Assembly (NCBI GenBank): GCA_009760855.2
Contig: WPIO01000025.1
Location: 1,595,501 to 1,659,500 of the forward strand
DNA: 64,000 nucleotides
From: Cristatella mucedo
Taxonomy: Eukaryota; Bryozoa; Phylactolaemata; Cristatellidae
Direction of reading: 5' to 3'
In this document: piece after piece, positions 24,120 to 36,109 of the stretch
Layout of the letters: each line of letters starts with the position of its first letter
How positions within the stretch are numbered: position 1 is the first letter of the stretch
Notes under the pieces: generated by a model
Told to the model about the DNA's origin: nothing
The model's database searches: none
Seen by the model: only the letters and a program-made list of their open reading frames with translations
Position numbers and translations under genes: made by a program

Positions 24120-25680
24120 CCGCCAGCGGCAACAAATTAAGCGATGTGCTGGGCGTGGCGTCGCGAGTGCACTGCTGGCAACCTTTTTGCTCGGAGAAAC
24201 GATACGGTTCGCGAGAGCTGCGCGTCGCGCGCCCGCGGAGCGCGCTCGCGACGCGCAGCGGAAGAAGCGGCGTCCGCTCGGCTCTGCACTGCTAGCGCCG
24301 GAGGCGCTCGCATCGCGTCTTCGAGCGCGCGTCTGCATTCAGGCACGCCTGTTAGTCGACGGCCTAGGCTGTGCCCTGGGTTAGGAATACGCACGTCTCG
24401 GCGTGCAGCCCTGGTGCTCGGCGACGCGCGAATCGCATCTCTCGCGTCGGCGCGCCAGTGCAGGCAGGCGAGACTATCTGAGAGAACTGCTTCCGTGAAG
24501 TCGTCCGTCGACCGTCGCGTGACGAACAGACACGGCGGCTAACCGTCGGCGTCGGCGCCGGCGGCTTCTCGAATGACTCTGCCGCCACCGGCCCCGTAGG
24601 CTCGGCAGCGTGCGGCGCCGTGCTGCGGCAGGCAGCCTGCAAGATATTGCAGTTTCTCCGACGAATACTGGAAGCGCTCTAGCGCCGAGTGGTCCGTCGG
24701 TTTTAATTGTGTGATTACATGTAATTAGCTTGACTTAATTATCAGCAGATGCTACCGCTGCCTGGTCATATCTGTTGCTACCATGATTGACTTTCCACGG
24801 TGTCGATGCCAACAAGAGAGCCGCGTGCGGACGTGTTTTCGTTACTTAAGCAATCAGTGGCGGCGGCGGTGGCGGCGGCGGCGGCGTCGGTGGCAGGGGT
24901 GAAAGCGGTGAAGGCGGTGAAGGCGGCGATGGCGGCGGCTGCGAAGGCGGCGGAGGCGGCAAAGGACGACGACCAGGAAGGAGGAAACTATAGCTTCGGC
25001 CAGCCACCGGCTTCAACCTCTCCTCACAGAAGGCGGCGTCATTGGCGCCGCGAACGCATTCGAATCGCCGTCTGCACTTTTCAGGTCGGATTTGCAAGTC
25101 ATCGTGGCGAAGGCGGCGGCGGTTGTCAGCACCAGTTTTCGCTTCGCCGCACCCGTAGTGACTCAACGCCTCCGAGTGGCGACGGTGCACTGGCTGAGCA
25201 ATATTTAGCCCGTGCGTCGCTGTTTATGTTCTTTTTTTGAACTCGAGACGTCCCACAAGTGCTATCTTTACGAAACGGCTTCCATAATTGCCAATTGATC
25301 AGGCCGCCGCCGCCGTCGCACCGCGCGACTCTCGAGGTTTAGTGTGGCTTCGCGGTGCATTATCGATCCAGCGTTCGTTGGGGCGTTCGCCTTCTGAGCG
25401 GTCGACCTGCGCCGAAACCTTCGACCGCTTCGTCGTGTGCGGCTTCCACGTCCTGACAGAACTAGGCCACCAACGCAGCGCTCGCGACGGCGCTAGTCCC
25501 AGCCGACGCGCGACGAGTGCTGGTGACGCCTGGACCTTGTAGCGCGGCGGCTAGTGACTTTCAGGCGCAGCGCCAACGCGAACGGGTACGCCGAAAGTAG
25601 CTGAGAAACCTGAGCGGGTGCGGCGATGAAGAGCGCCCGTGCCCATAACACATGCACATGCTTAAAGCTTAAAAAGTCAA
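24120..25680. other. CpG-rich island with GGC triplet run
   Basis: GC-rich DNA with a GGC/GGT triplet run at 24855-24962, which generates false alanine- or proline-rich frames. No splice-bounded exon was recognised. Confidence 0.45.
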
Positions 25681-26039
25681 AATTCATAACGGAGACCTGT
25701 CCAGTGGACAGCGGCGGAACGGTTACAGGCGCTCAGTAGTGGGCATGACGTACACCAGCGGCTCCGTTGCCTAGCAACATCGGCAACTTACGACGTGCAA
25801 CGTGCAACGTGCCTCAAACCAGTTCAACCGCTAATGACGCGTCCGGATTGGCAGCTGCCTATCCCACGGCGTCGGCTTACATGCAGCCCCGGCCATAGAT
25901 TATCTCCCAATCGGTTCAAAGCCGCTACAATTCAGGAGCCACGAATAGTGATTATCGGCCACAATCTGGCTGATTGAGCTCTTGGCGCCGTTTCAGCACC
26001 CGCTACCGCGCCGCCTTCGACTGCTCTAGGGCTGTGAGG

Positions 26040-26383
26040 CCAAGTGAGAGAAGCCTGGAACTCACTTCCGACTTGCGTCAGAACATCCCCTGACTTGACC
26101 ACATTTAAAAAGAACTTGAAAACACACCTATTTAGGACAGCACTTAGTGGGTCCCTGTGATTCGTCATTTATGTGCTTACACGTGCTAACACTGTGCATG
26201 CTGCCACTAACCACACTTGCATGCTGACCCCGAGCATGTCACCCCTAACCATGTTATTCATGTTGTTTATCAAGCATGATATTACTCACCATTCAATCGC
26301 GTTTCCCTCTGCAGCAAATGTAAAGTGCCTAGAAAGAGATTGAGTTCTCTGAGTGCGCTTTATCAAGTGCATTATTGTTAATG
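26040..26383 (+). mobile_element. L2-like LINE, truncated 3' end
   Basis: Starts in the C-terminal AWNSLPT region (AGCCTGGAACTCACTTCC), continues through the KRNLKTHLFRTA frame, then the 3' UTR, the AAGAGATTGAGTTCTCTGAG block, GCGCTTTATCAAGTGC and a short ATT tail. Well preserved relative to other copies. Confidence 0.85.
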
Positions 26384-26819
26384 CAATGCACCGTCCTTCT
26401 GAAACTCTACCAAGCCACATGGCCCTAGCTGGGTGCTACGCAGGACAGTTCTCTAAAGCGCTTTCAAGGCCCCGAGTGGCTTTCGGTACGCACGCGTAGC
26501 CGTAGCCAGCAGACTTAATCCCGAACAGCGTGGAGGAAGTGAGAAGCATAGCGGAGTCGGCAGGGCAGTCAAGGAAGTGACTGGCGTGAAAGTAGGAGCT
26601 CAGGAGCGTCTCGAACGAGTGCGCCGCAGTCGGTAGCAGGCGAAAAGATTGCTATGCGTAAGAATCGCGAACACATGAGCTCTCCGGCAGATGCGCGCCA
26701 GCAGAGCGAAAGCCTCCGTCGAGAAGGTCTTCGTACGTAGGAATGCAGCAGCCGATTCACTCTCCGAGGCACTCGCTGCCACGCACCGTCAGCGCCCCGT
26801 CGCTCTTAGGCACGCAGAG

Positions 26820-27037
26820 CGCGCGAGCGAGCGAGCGAGCGAGCGCGCCGTCAGGTCGGATGCGGGCAGGTCGGACGTGGCTCGAGGGTGCCTTCGTCGG
26901 CCTCGCTTCGTAGCGGCGGCGCTTCGGTCCTTGCCGCCGGCCGCACTCCAGATGGCGCTTCCGACGGAGCGGGACGCCGACGGCAGAGGAGCAAAGTAAA
27001 ATAGGACACCGCTCGCTCGCTCGCTCGCTCGCTCGCG
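26820..27037. repeat. Inverted (GCGA)n / (CGCT)n pair
   Basis: About 28 bases of GCGA repeats at 26820-26848 and about 28 bases of the complementary CGCT repeats at 27010-27037, 160 bases apart. The pair could form a very stable hairpin in single-stranded DNA or RNA. Confidence 0.9.
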
Positions 27038-29322
27038 CAAGCGGCCGCGCTCGCACCCGCGATCGATGGCCGCCGCTCGTTCGCTCTCTCGACCCGACTA
27101 GGCGCGGCTGCTCGCGCTTGGTCCGATTGCGTATTTGCACGCACCTAGCGAGCGACAGCGCCTCAACACAATCTGCCGGGTGCATTGTACGCCGCCCTAT
27201 AACCGCCGAGCGGGCCGTACCGGATAAGGCTTGCCCGGGGTGGCGCGGCGCGGCGCTTCGGATGCGCTGGGCTCCGGCGCCGAGGTGCAGCACGCGGCGC
27301 GGCGGCTCGGTGCAGCAGTACGATAGAGCCGCATGGCGGCGTGGTGGTGCGGCGGCGGCGGCGGCGGTGAGGCATGACTAAAGCCGATTTGACAAGCTCC
27401 TGATGCGGCGCTGCTGACCTCAAGCGCGTTCGCCGCCGAGACACGCCGATGACATGCATCTGGAGCGCGTGTCAGTGCGGCGACCGCATGCTGGTAGACC
27501 TGCTTCGACCTCTGCTTGCACACCACCCAAGCGGCGCAGCAGCAGCCGCCGCCGCCGCCGCCGCCGCCTTTGCCTTCGCCGCTGCCAGCAGCCCCGTCAT
27601 CCGATCTACGTCGCACGCGCAGCACGAAGTCACTAAGCAGCAGCCGCTGCCGCAGGCTCGTGAGAGTGAACTGAGGGAAGCCGGAAGATTTTACCGATTT
27701 AGTTGAGGATCGACCATGACTCAGACGAAGCGAGAATCCGACGCCTCATTGGCTGGATACTGGCAGTGCCCCGCAGCGCCAGAGCCGGGAGCGGCGGGAG
27801 CGGCGGCGACGCCGGTCGGGCAATAGTTGGAAGAGAGCTTGAGCTTCGGAGAGCGTGCGGCGAGGCTACGAGCTCCGACTGGAATGCAACGACAGCGGCA
27901 TAGACTCCGGGCAGAGCGTTGGGCTGGACGTCATTATTGCGCAGGGCTTTGACGCCGGCTCGATGCCGGTCGGAAGCCAGAGGGACCGCGATAGCACGGC
28001 GCGTCGGTATCTCGCCAAGCTGAAAGCTTACAGGCATCTTTGCTGCAGAATCAAAGCTTGCCAAGAGCGATCTGAAGTGTCGAACTGGGGCGCGGCAGCC
28101 GCTGGGCCGGTGGGCGCTGCTGGCGAGTTTCTTGCGACTCGCCAAAGCCGCGTTGCAGCAGTTGGCGCTGAGCGAAATCGATCTCGAGTGGCTCTCTCTG
28201 CTGTGGTGCAGCAATCCTTGCTTAAAGGTCGGGTTGCTAGAGCGGGGAACACCGACAATTTGTGGGGCGGTTCGAGGGCGTCTCTCGCGAACAGACCGAG
28301 ACGGCTCCAACGGCGTCTCGTTGACCGCGCTTGATTCGCCGCCGATCGTTAGCAGCAGCACGCCTTGCGCGGACGGCGCAGCGCAACGTCCGCCGCTCCG
28401 TAAACAGGAGGGTCGGCCCTTCTTCGCCATTGCCAGCTGGTGTAGCCGCAGCGGCTGGGTCGCAGCGTGCCGATATGCGTCCTTCGCGGAGGCGCGCGAG
28501 GCCTGGCGGGGCGCAAGCCTCGAGTTTATCTATCGGCTCCGCCGCGGCAGCCGCGTGCAGGCTCGCGTCGCTCGCCGGCGGCGCGCGCCCTCGCGGGGTG
28601 CCCGTCGCTCTCTCGCCGCGGGAATGCCAAGGCAGACTGAGCAGCGGGTGCCCGTCGAAAGCGTCCCGATTCGTCTCGAATGCGTTGCATTCCGGGATCG
28701 CGTTCTGCAGCCATATGCCTGGCCCCTTGTCGTCAGGCTGCAATGGCTCACTTCCGCAAGCCTCTCGCTCATCTGAGTGAAAGGAAGGCAGGCGAGCGGC
28801 AACGTTCGGCGCGTACTTTCCAAAGGGGCGACTGCTTTTGAGCCGCCGCACGCTGACGCGCGCCGAGCCAATCGTTAAAGACGAACGTGGTGACCGTCTC
28901 TACGTCGGTGGTCACGGCGAGCCTCTCAGTCCGAAGGGGGCACGGCACATTCTATTTTTCGTAGTGATATATCCACTGCGAGCGCCGGGCGCTTAAGCAT
29001 GATTCCAATTCAGCTTCAATTCTATCTGTCTCGTTTCGTTGGCGTTCGGCCCACGCTTCAGTACGCGAAGAGCCGATCGGCAAACGCTGGCAACGCTGGC
29101 AACGAAGAAAATGCAGGAGTGACACATCAACTCCTTCTCAAAGGTCTTCTTTCACCACCGCAGATGCACGAATCGGTCAAATGGAGCCGGAGATCCAAGT
29201 GCAGCCTCTATGTGCGCTAAACCGCGACTGCAGCAGTTGAAGTGAAACGGCTATCGGTCGTAGTTGCTGCATTGAGATTGTTTAAACGGCACAAAAACCA
29301 CGCGGTCGCTATAGATTTCGGG

Positions 29323-29330
29323 TATTTAAA
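29323..29330 (+). promoter_or_regulatory. Possible TATA box
   Basis: TATTTAAA lies in otherwise CpG-rich DNA, with GGGCAGCAGTGCG about 10-20 bases downstream. It is 220 bases ahead of an ATG frame with a hydrophobic N-terminus (29553-29744). No splice donor or second exon confirms a gene. Confidence 0.25.
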
Positions 29331-30839
29331 CTGGGCAGCAGTGCGCATCGCGCGCACATCGCCTCGCCGGACCGGCGGACGTGGACTTGGCAGCGACTCA
29401 CCTGATCGGCTCGATCTCCGGCGGGCACGCTCGGAGGGCCAAGTGCGCGTCAGGCTCGCACTCTTAGCGCGAGCGACGGCGGCGGCGGCTAGCATGAATC
29501 GGCGGTAGCGTTGATCAGTCGCTAACGCTCAAACTCCTCAGACCTAAGCGAGATGAACTTCCGTGCCCTGCGCTGCTGCGCACTCGTCCTTCTTGTACGA
29601 TTCCCTGACTGCACCGGCTCTGCCCGATATGCAATGCCAAAGAAGTCTTGCCTGTTTTCGCTTTTGACGGTGGGGGCGGATCCCGGATCGGTCGTGGCGA
29701 CCCGTACATTTGCCGCCGCTGCAGCGGCGGGTGGCGCGCCGTGATGCCAGAATCAGCATAGGAGTGGGAGCATTTTCTCGCCGTGTCTCGTGGGAGATGA
29801 CCCTAACGGCTCCTAGCTCAGGTCGACACGCGTCGTACGAGTCAGCGCGTGACTCAGCTAGCACCCGTCCCGCGACCGTAAGCTAGCGCTGCGTAGTCTC
29901 CGCCGAGTTATCTTCTGTCCCACTCACAGCGGAATATGGAAGTGTTGGCCGTCGTAGGGAGTTATGCCGCCACCATTCAATCCCTACCGCTGTGCTGCGG
30001 AAGCATTAGCGAGGCGACGGAAGCTAGAGCGTGCCGCAACGACGCTGCTCCAGCCAGTCGCCGGCCTTCGGTGCAAGGCGTCTTAAGCTCCGAGCGATGA
30101 GCCGTAGCCCCAGGGTCCTAGCCCCGCGGTTAGACGCCTGCGCCTCGCTGCCGAGATCTTGACGTGCGACACCTGCCGCAGGCGATCCTTCATCGACTGC
30201 TGCAAGCAGAGCAATAGCTGCAGAAGATGTCGCTTCTGAAGCGATAAAAAAAGTGAGGCTGTCGGGTCGGCCGACGTTGAGTTTACTTTCACTTATTGCC
30301 CTAGCGCATCGCCTTTTCGCTTTCTCGCGAGTCGCCGCTGCTTGTCAAGCGGCGAGCGTTTTCCGCGTCGCGTCAAGCGCTCGTCTCTCTAGAAGCCAGC
30401 TCTCGCTGCCGCCCGCGGACAGCTCTCGGGCGGCAGCTGCGCGCCCCGCTGGTCCGTCTGAGACGAGCGTCGAAGGCCGTCCGCTGTGGGCGAGTCGCGA
30501 TGCGTCGTCTCGGCTGCGAGGGAGGGCGAGCGGCGCCCGCGAGTCACAACCCCGCGCGCGATCGGCAGATTGGTAGAGCTCTGGAGCGCTCGACGCTGAC
30601 GCTCTAGTACAGCCGCCGCCGGCGGCGTTCGTGCGCACGTGGCGAGCGCGCGCGAGCGTGCGCCACGTGCACGACCGGTGTCGACAGCTTCGGCAAAAGT
30701 CGTTGCGAGCTCGACGCCGTGAGATTTTTACGCGATCAACCTGCGGCTGTTACTCGGTAATCCGAAGAAAGCTGAGAGCCTCTCAAGTGGCACCTAGCGT
30801 AAACACGCGTACAATTTAAAAATAGTTGCACAATATTTC

Positions 30840-31310
30840 TATAGCCTTCCACGAGAACTAAACTTCCTTCTGAACTCAGCACGGTGAGAGCCATAACTAT
30901 TCAGTGGCAGTAGCAAAAGCATAGCTGTAGAAAAAAACTTTGGAGCATCACAAGATTAATTTAAAAAGTACGTGTGATGCACGCTTGCTTTTAATTTCAA
31001 TTTGAATTTTGCGAATACAAGGAGTGCTGTAATGTCAGTTGGAAGAGAGTTTCAGACTTCAGATGCATAGGAACTGAAGGATCTGCCTCGGATTAAAAGG
31101 CCTGGATCACGAAGTGCGAGCACCTTGCGCCTATGAGCCTGGAACGAGGCTGGCGATGTTCAAAGCTGAAGCTTCCCAAGCCTGCCGAGTTTGAGCGTTT
31201 GATTGCACGAAGTTAGGAAGGACGGGCATGCGCAAACAGCGGATTTCTAAAGCTTGAGCGCCGATCGCTCTCTCGTTGCATATTAGTCAAATCCACGCGA
31301 CGTACTTTTG
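30840..31310 (-). mobile_element. LINE 3' part, second family
   Basis: On the minus strand the order is: the segment shared with 5185-5420, then a frame reading FSSYASEVWNSLPTDITAL and KFKLKLKA (the RT C-terminal motif), then a decayed GGAAGTTTAGTTCTCGTGGAAGG tail like that of the main LINE family. Stops interrupt it. Confidence 0.6.
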
Positions 31311-31319
31311 AGGTCTAGG

Positions 31320-32090
31320 TTTTGCCTAGGCTAGGCATCGTGATGCTGTGTTATTTCCCCTTAAAATTGATATTATGAGCCTCAGTAAAGGGAGCGAGTG
31401 GATGCGCAAGTGTGTTACGCGTGCGAATGTGACTGCTAGTTAGGAAGTGCTACTTGATATGCCGATCCAGGTTTTGCGGAGTTTTTGGGAAGCCGATTCT
31501 TCCTGCGAACGATTTCAGGACCTCGATATTTATCGAGCCCGCCGGTAACCGTTTGTTGCAAGTCGCTGTATCGGCTATTTGACCTACGTCGGTCTGCGCG
31601 CGTAGCGGCGAGGGTCCGCTGGCGAAAAAGACGACGCGGCGTGCCGTATGCTAAGCGGCAGCGGCGCCGCCGCTAAACTCTGGCCTACAGCTCGTCAGCG
31701 AGCTCTGCGCTCGCTCGTCGATTAGCTGCCTTACGGCGAAAGCAGACGCTCGCTTTGAAGGCCGGCTCAGGCATTTAAAGCCGGATGACTAGCAATCGCG
31801 AAGGGTCGCCACTGCTCGCGCAAGTCAGAGCGCCGTGATCCGTTTGGCGTGCTTGCTTCGTTGGTACAGTCCGAAATGCAGCAGGCAGCGACTTCGACTG
31901 ACGGTCTGTAATTACTAGGCTTTTTACATATTCACCCAGGAGCCTGAAACTAAATGTAATTCCTCAGTCACTTCATTCCCAGCAGAAAGCCGGCTGTGTA
32001 CGCAAAATTACGTAAGGGAGATTTTTAACAACGACCTCGCTCTGAACAATAAATTAATCAGGGGAAGTATGATACCAGCTCTGACTACAG
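31320..32090. other. No gene seen
   Basis: A GC-rich patch at 31500-31750 is followed by AT-richer DNA. No recognised exon or repeat. Confidence 0.35.
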
Positions 32091-32094
32091 GCCG

Positions 32095-32760
32095 GGTTAG
32101 TGCATACCAAATGCTAATTTAAGTAGGTCTTTAAATTTAAAACTGCGTTTAATCAATACTAGACAGGAAAATAAATGGCACGCTTTCCAATAGCTACGGG
32201 CCGGAGCGTAACTGTCGCATCCTTCTCTCGCAGGGAAGCACAGTCAAACGGGCAGAACAAATGATCTGATTGTAAGATCTCGGGGTAAATACTCACGCGG
32301 ACTGCCAGACGTTGAATGGCAGATTTGTGCTCTACCTAGCTTAGGCCGCAGAGCCAGGTACGAGGTCATAAAGAGGTCAGCAAGCTGACCTGCTGCCGCG
32401 TGAGGAGACGGCCGCGGCCATACTAGGGCACTTGACATCGATCGGTTCGGGACCTGAATGGACAGGAGCAGCACGTAGTCTTCTCGTTGTTATGTCTCGT
32501 CCAGCCTTGACGCTTCAAACGCGCAGCTCCCGGGGGTGCGGTGAATGGACGGTCAGGGAATGGCGAAAAGCCGGCGGTGGACCTTCGGTGGCGAAGCTGA
32601 GCAAAACAAAATCAGCGAAAGGAGCTGCTCTGAATGACGCGCCCACCGCGACCAGAGCGGCTGGTACGGTACAGGTACTGGTACAGAGTCGTGTACAGCC
32701 GCAAAACCCGATCGGTACGGGCTGGGTCGACAGTGACCTGGCTATGGGATAGCGACCAAC
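32095..32760. repeat. Dispersed 660-bp repeat, copy 1
   Basis: Homologous in the same orientation to 46480-47140. Anchors shared in order include TTTAATCAATA, GGAGACGGCC, TGACATCGAT, CGTTGTTATGTCTC, GTGGCGAAGCTGAGC, AATGACGCGC and CGATCGGT. No conserved reading frame links the copies and no termini typical of a known element class were seen, so the type is unknown. Confidence 0.75.
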
Positions 32761-33029
32761 TCGACGCGAATTACCGATGGCTTTTCTACGGAAGTCTCCT
32801 CCTGGCTGCGTGTGTTTTTTATGTCTACATCGCTACAAAATGCAGTAATAGTTTGAAATGCGTGGTCCGAGCGAAAGGTTCCGGGTCCACACGGCGAGTT
32901 TTGAAAACGTTCCGCATGCAAGCGGTAGTAGTGGAGTAAGTTCAAGTATTTCTGTGTATTTGTGCATTTAGGAGCAACTAGACTTTCTACCTTAAAAATT
33001 AGTAACACTTAAAACGATGGTAAAACGTA

Positions 33030-33300
33030 GTTACGGCACCCTACGCGAGCGCAATTTCTTTCCAGCTACTGTGCATGTGCTGTAAAGAAAATGCGACACG
33101 TTGGGTGTAGCTGCTCTTGAACGCAAGTCCTGCACCACTGGGACCACATAGTGCACGTCACCACATGACATGTGCATGCAAGAGAAGCTAGACAGAGGCA
33201 GAGGCTCGAATGCTCGATATATTTGGTACCAACTCTGGTGCCAGTTATACAGCCCGATTCCCTGACGTTTATTATTTTGTGCATATAAAAATGGGCCACT
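33030..33300 (-). mobile_element. Possible decayed LINE tail
   Basis: A plus-strand GGCACCCTACGCGAGCGCAA block followed by GTGCATGTGCTG resembles the minus-strand LINE tail and 3' UTR found elsewhere, but with many mismatches. Confidence 0.3.
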
Positions 33301-33626
33301 AACCTTGAAGATACAGATTTATGGTATTATTTACCCGCCAGCCGCGTGTTTTCTGTTTAGCAAGTCATCGCACGAGGAGCAACTTATGCGATGACACAAC
33401 TTTCGAGCTGACTCCGCTGATGTTTGTCAACGGAGAACGCGCGGTGGTCTAGTTCCACATGAAATGAGCGCTCAAGTCAAGCTTGACGAAAATTCTCTTG
33501 CGTGATGCGATGCGTGCCAGGCTGAGCTTGATCGCAAATAGCAATGCGCTAGCCGCGACCTGTGGGCAAACCAATAAACGGCGTAAAAGCAAGTCAAAGT
33601 AGAGACGAAAAAGCCAATCCCTTATC

Positions 33627-33750
33627 TGGCCCAAGGGTAAAGGTGCTCATCGTTGATGACCGAGGTCGTATATTCGAGCCCTGCGAAGAATATGAAGAGC
33701 GTGGGCATAGATTAAGTTTTATCAGCCTGCCGTACCAATAAATTATATGT
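33627..33750 (+). mobile_element. tRNA-derived SINE
   Basis: GGTAAAGGTGCTCATCG (A-box-like), then GACCGAGGTCGTATATTCGA (B-box-like), then a shortened AGATTAAGTTTTATC tail block. Same family as 11795-11945, diverged. Confidence 0.6.
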
Positions 33751-34679
33751 ATTTTTACATTTTTTGTTCTCCAAGATATCTTTGCAGCATGAGAGAAGCT
33801 ATACAGGTAAACTCCAAGGATCGCTGCTCGCATGCCGAAATGTGTGAGGTGAAGGTTGATCGATTTTGAGAGCTTGGGAAGCATATACCGTCGCTTCCCT
33901 CTGCTCGCAGAGTCCACTGCGTGAGAATCTTGCGTAGTCGAGATGCATTCACGGCCTTTCTGGTGGCCGCTATTCTGCCGGGTTCCGCCACGGAAGTCGA
34001 AGATGTTGCTTATGGACAAAAGGAAGAGTGTTTTAAATGACGAGGTAGTAAAAAGCTCCCGCAGTGATATAGCATTTCCTGCCACTGTACATGCATCGGG
34101 ATTCTCTTTAGTTCTGAAAATTTCGAGACCACGTTGGCTACATGCGACCTTTCATTCGAGGCCACGGAGAAGAGCGCGACAGTGCGTTCCATTTAAAACG
34201 CTCAAGCTGAGCTTAGGAGAACCGGCCTTCTACTATTTCCGTCAACTATTTTGTTTCCTATTTAAGACCTTCAATAAAGACGAAGTACCACTTTAAAGAA
34301 GTAGAGTCTCTCGCTAGGTACTTTACATGTTCTGGTGAGGAACCATGCAAGCTGTTTACCGATACGAGGTGCGGTTTTAACTCGCAGAAACACAAAAAGA
34401 GCAGTGCACATGGAGGGCACACATGCTTCCAAGATAAGTTGGGTTTGAGCGCTATAAATGCCTTCAAGTCATGATATATTGTGATGTCAGGTAGTAGTGA
34501 GTTCTAGAATTTTGACGCACACCTAATGGAGGCACGGCCTCCAAGGTTTTGAGGTTAGTTAGAGGCAACGTTAAACAGCTGCAATCTGAAGAGTGAGTGG
34601 CATCCTGCGTAGCCTGACCACGAAGTATTTTCGATAGCTTTGCCGGAGCATAAGTAAGAAGGAAAATACACATTAGAGA

Positions 34680-34988
34680 CAGATTCTTGATCTAAAAGTG
34701 AGTAGCTTAACCTTGAACTCGATAGTTTTCTTGATGGTAGCTATTTTGCAGGTTGGTGAGAAGTAGTGAGACGAGGCAGCTGCGGCATTGTAGATTATAG
34801 TAGTTCCAAGCTACACACTGCTGTATTATCTGCAAGGATAATAGCTGGAATGTCGCAAATGCGTGGACCTACTCGGCCGCGGTATCCCTTAACTAAACTA
34901 GCCAGAGGTTTTGCAATGTTACGTAGCTGAAAAAAGATAGACTTGACTTTGCTCCACGCACAGAGATTGCGTGTAACACGAGCTTGTT
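34680..34988 (-). mobile_element. L2-like LINE internal fragment
   Basis: Parallels 59310-59620, including AAAAGTGAG, GGTTGGTGAGAAGTAGTG, GGAATGTCGCAAATGCGTGG and AAGATAGACTTGAC. On the minus strand it represents the RT thumb-to-C-terminal region. It stops next to the TA array at 35010. Many substitutions. Confidence 0.6.
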
Positions 34989-35006
34989 TTGGATGTGCTG
35001 CATGCA

Positions 35007-35009
<3 letters not shown>

Positions 35010-35062
<53 letters not shown>

Positions 35063-35083
35063 TATATACATATATATATATAT
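35010..35083. repeat. (TA)n microsatellite
   Basis: About 74 bases of TA with minor interruptions, directly beyond the 3' end of the R2-like element. Confidence 0.95.

Positions 35084-36109
<1,026 letters not shown>

Larger units (their letters stand above)
26680..30720. other. Large CpG-rich island
   Basis: Four kilobases of GC- and CpG-dense DNA with many long but mutually overlapping frames on both strands, none with conserved motifs. It includes an inverted pair of GCGA/CGCT arrays (26820-26848 and 27010-27037) and GCC runs near 27535-27575. A TATTTAAA box at 29323-29330 precedes a frame with a leader-like N-terminus at 29553. Confidence 0.5.

Noticed and set aside
24800-25240. Alanine/lysine-rich plus-strand protein
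   Set aside because: Mostly generated by GGC/GCG triplet runs; no splice signal or known domain.
27197-28871. Several long frames in the CpG island on both strands
   Set aside because: GC-rich DNA has few stop codons. The frames overlap on opposite strands and have Arg/Ala/Pro composition without motifs.
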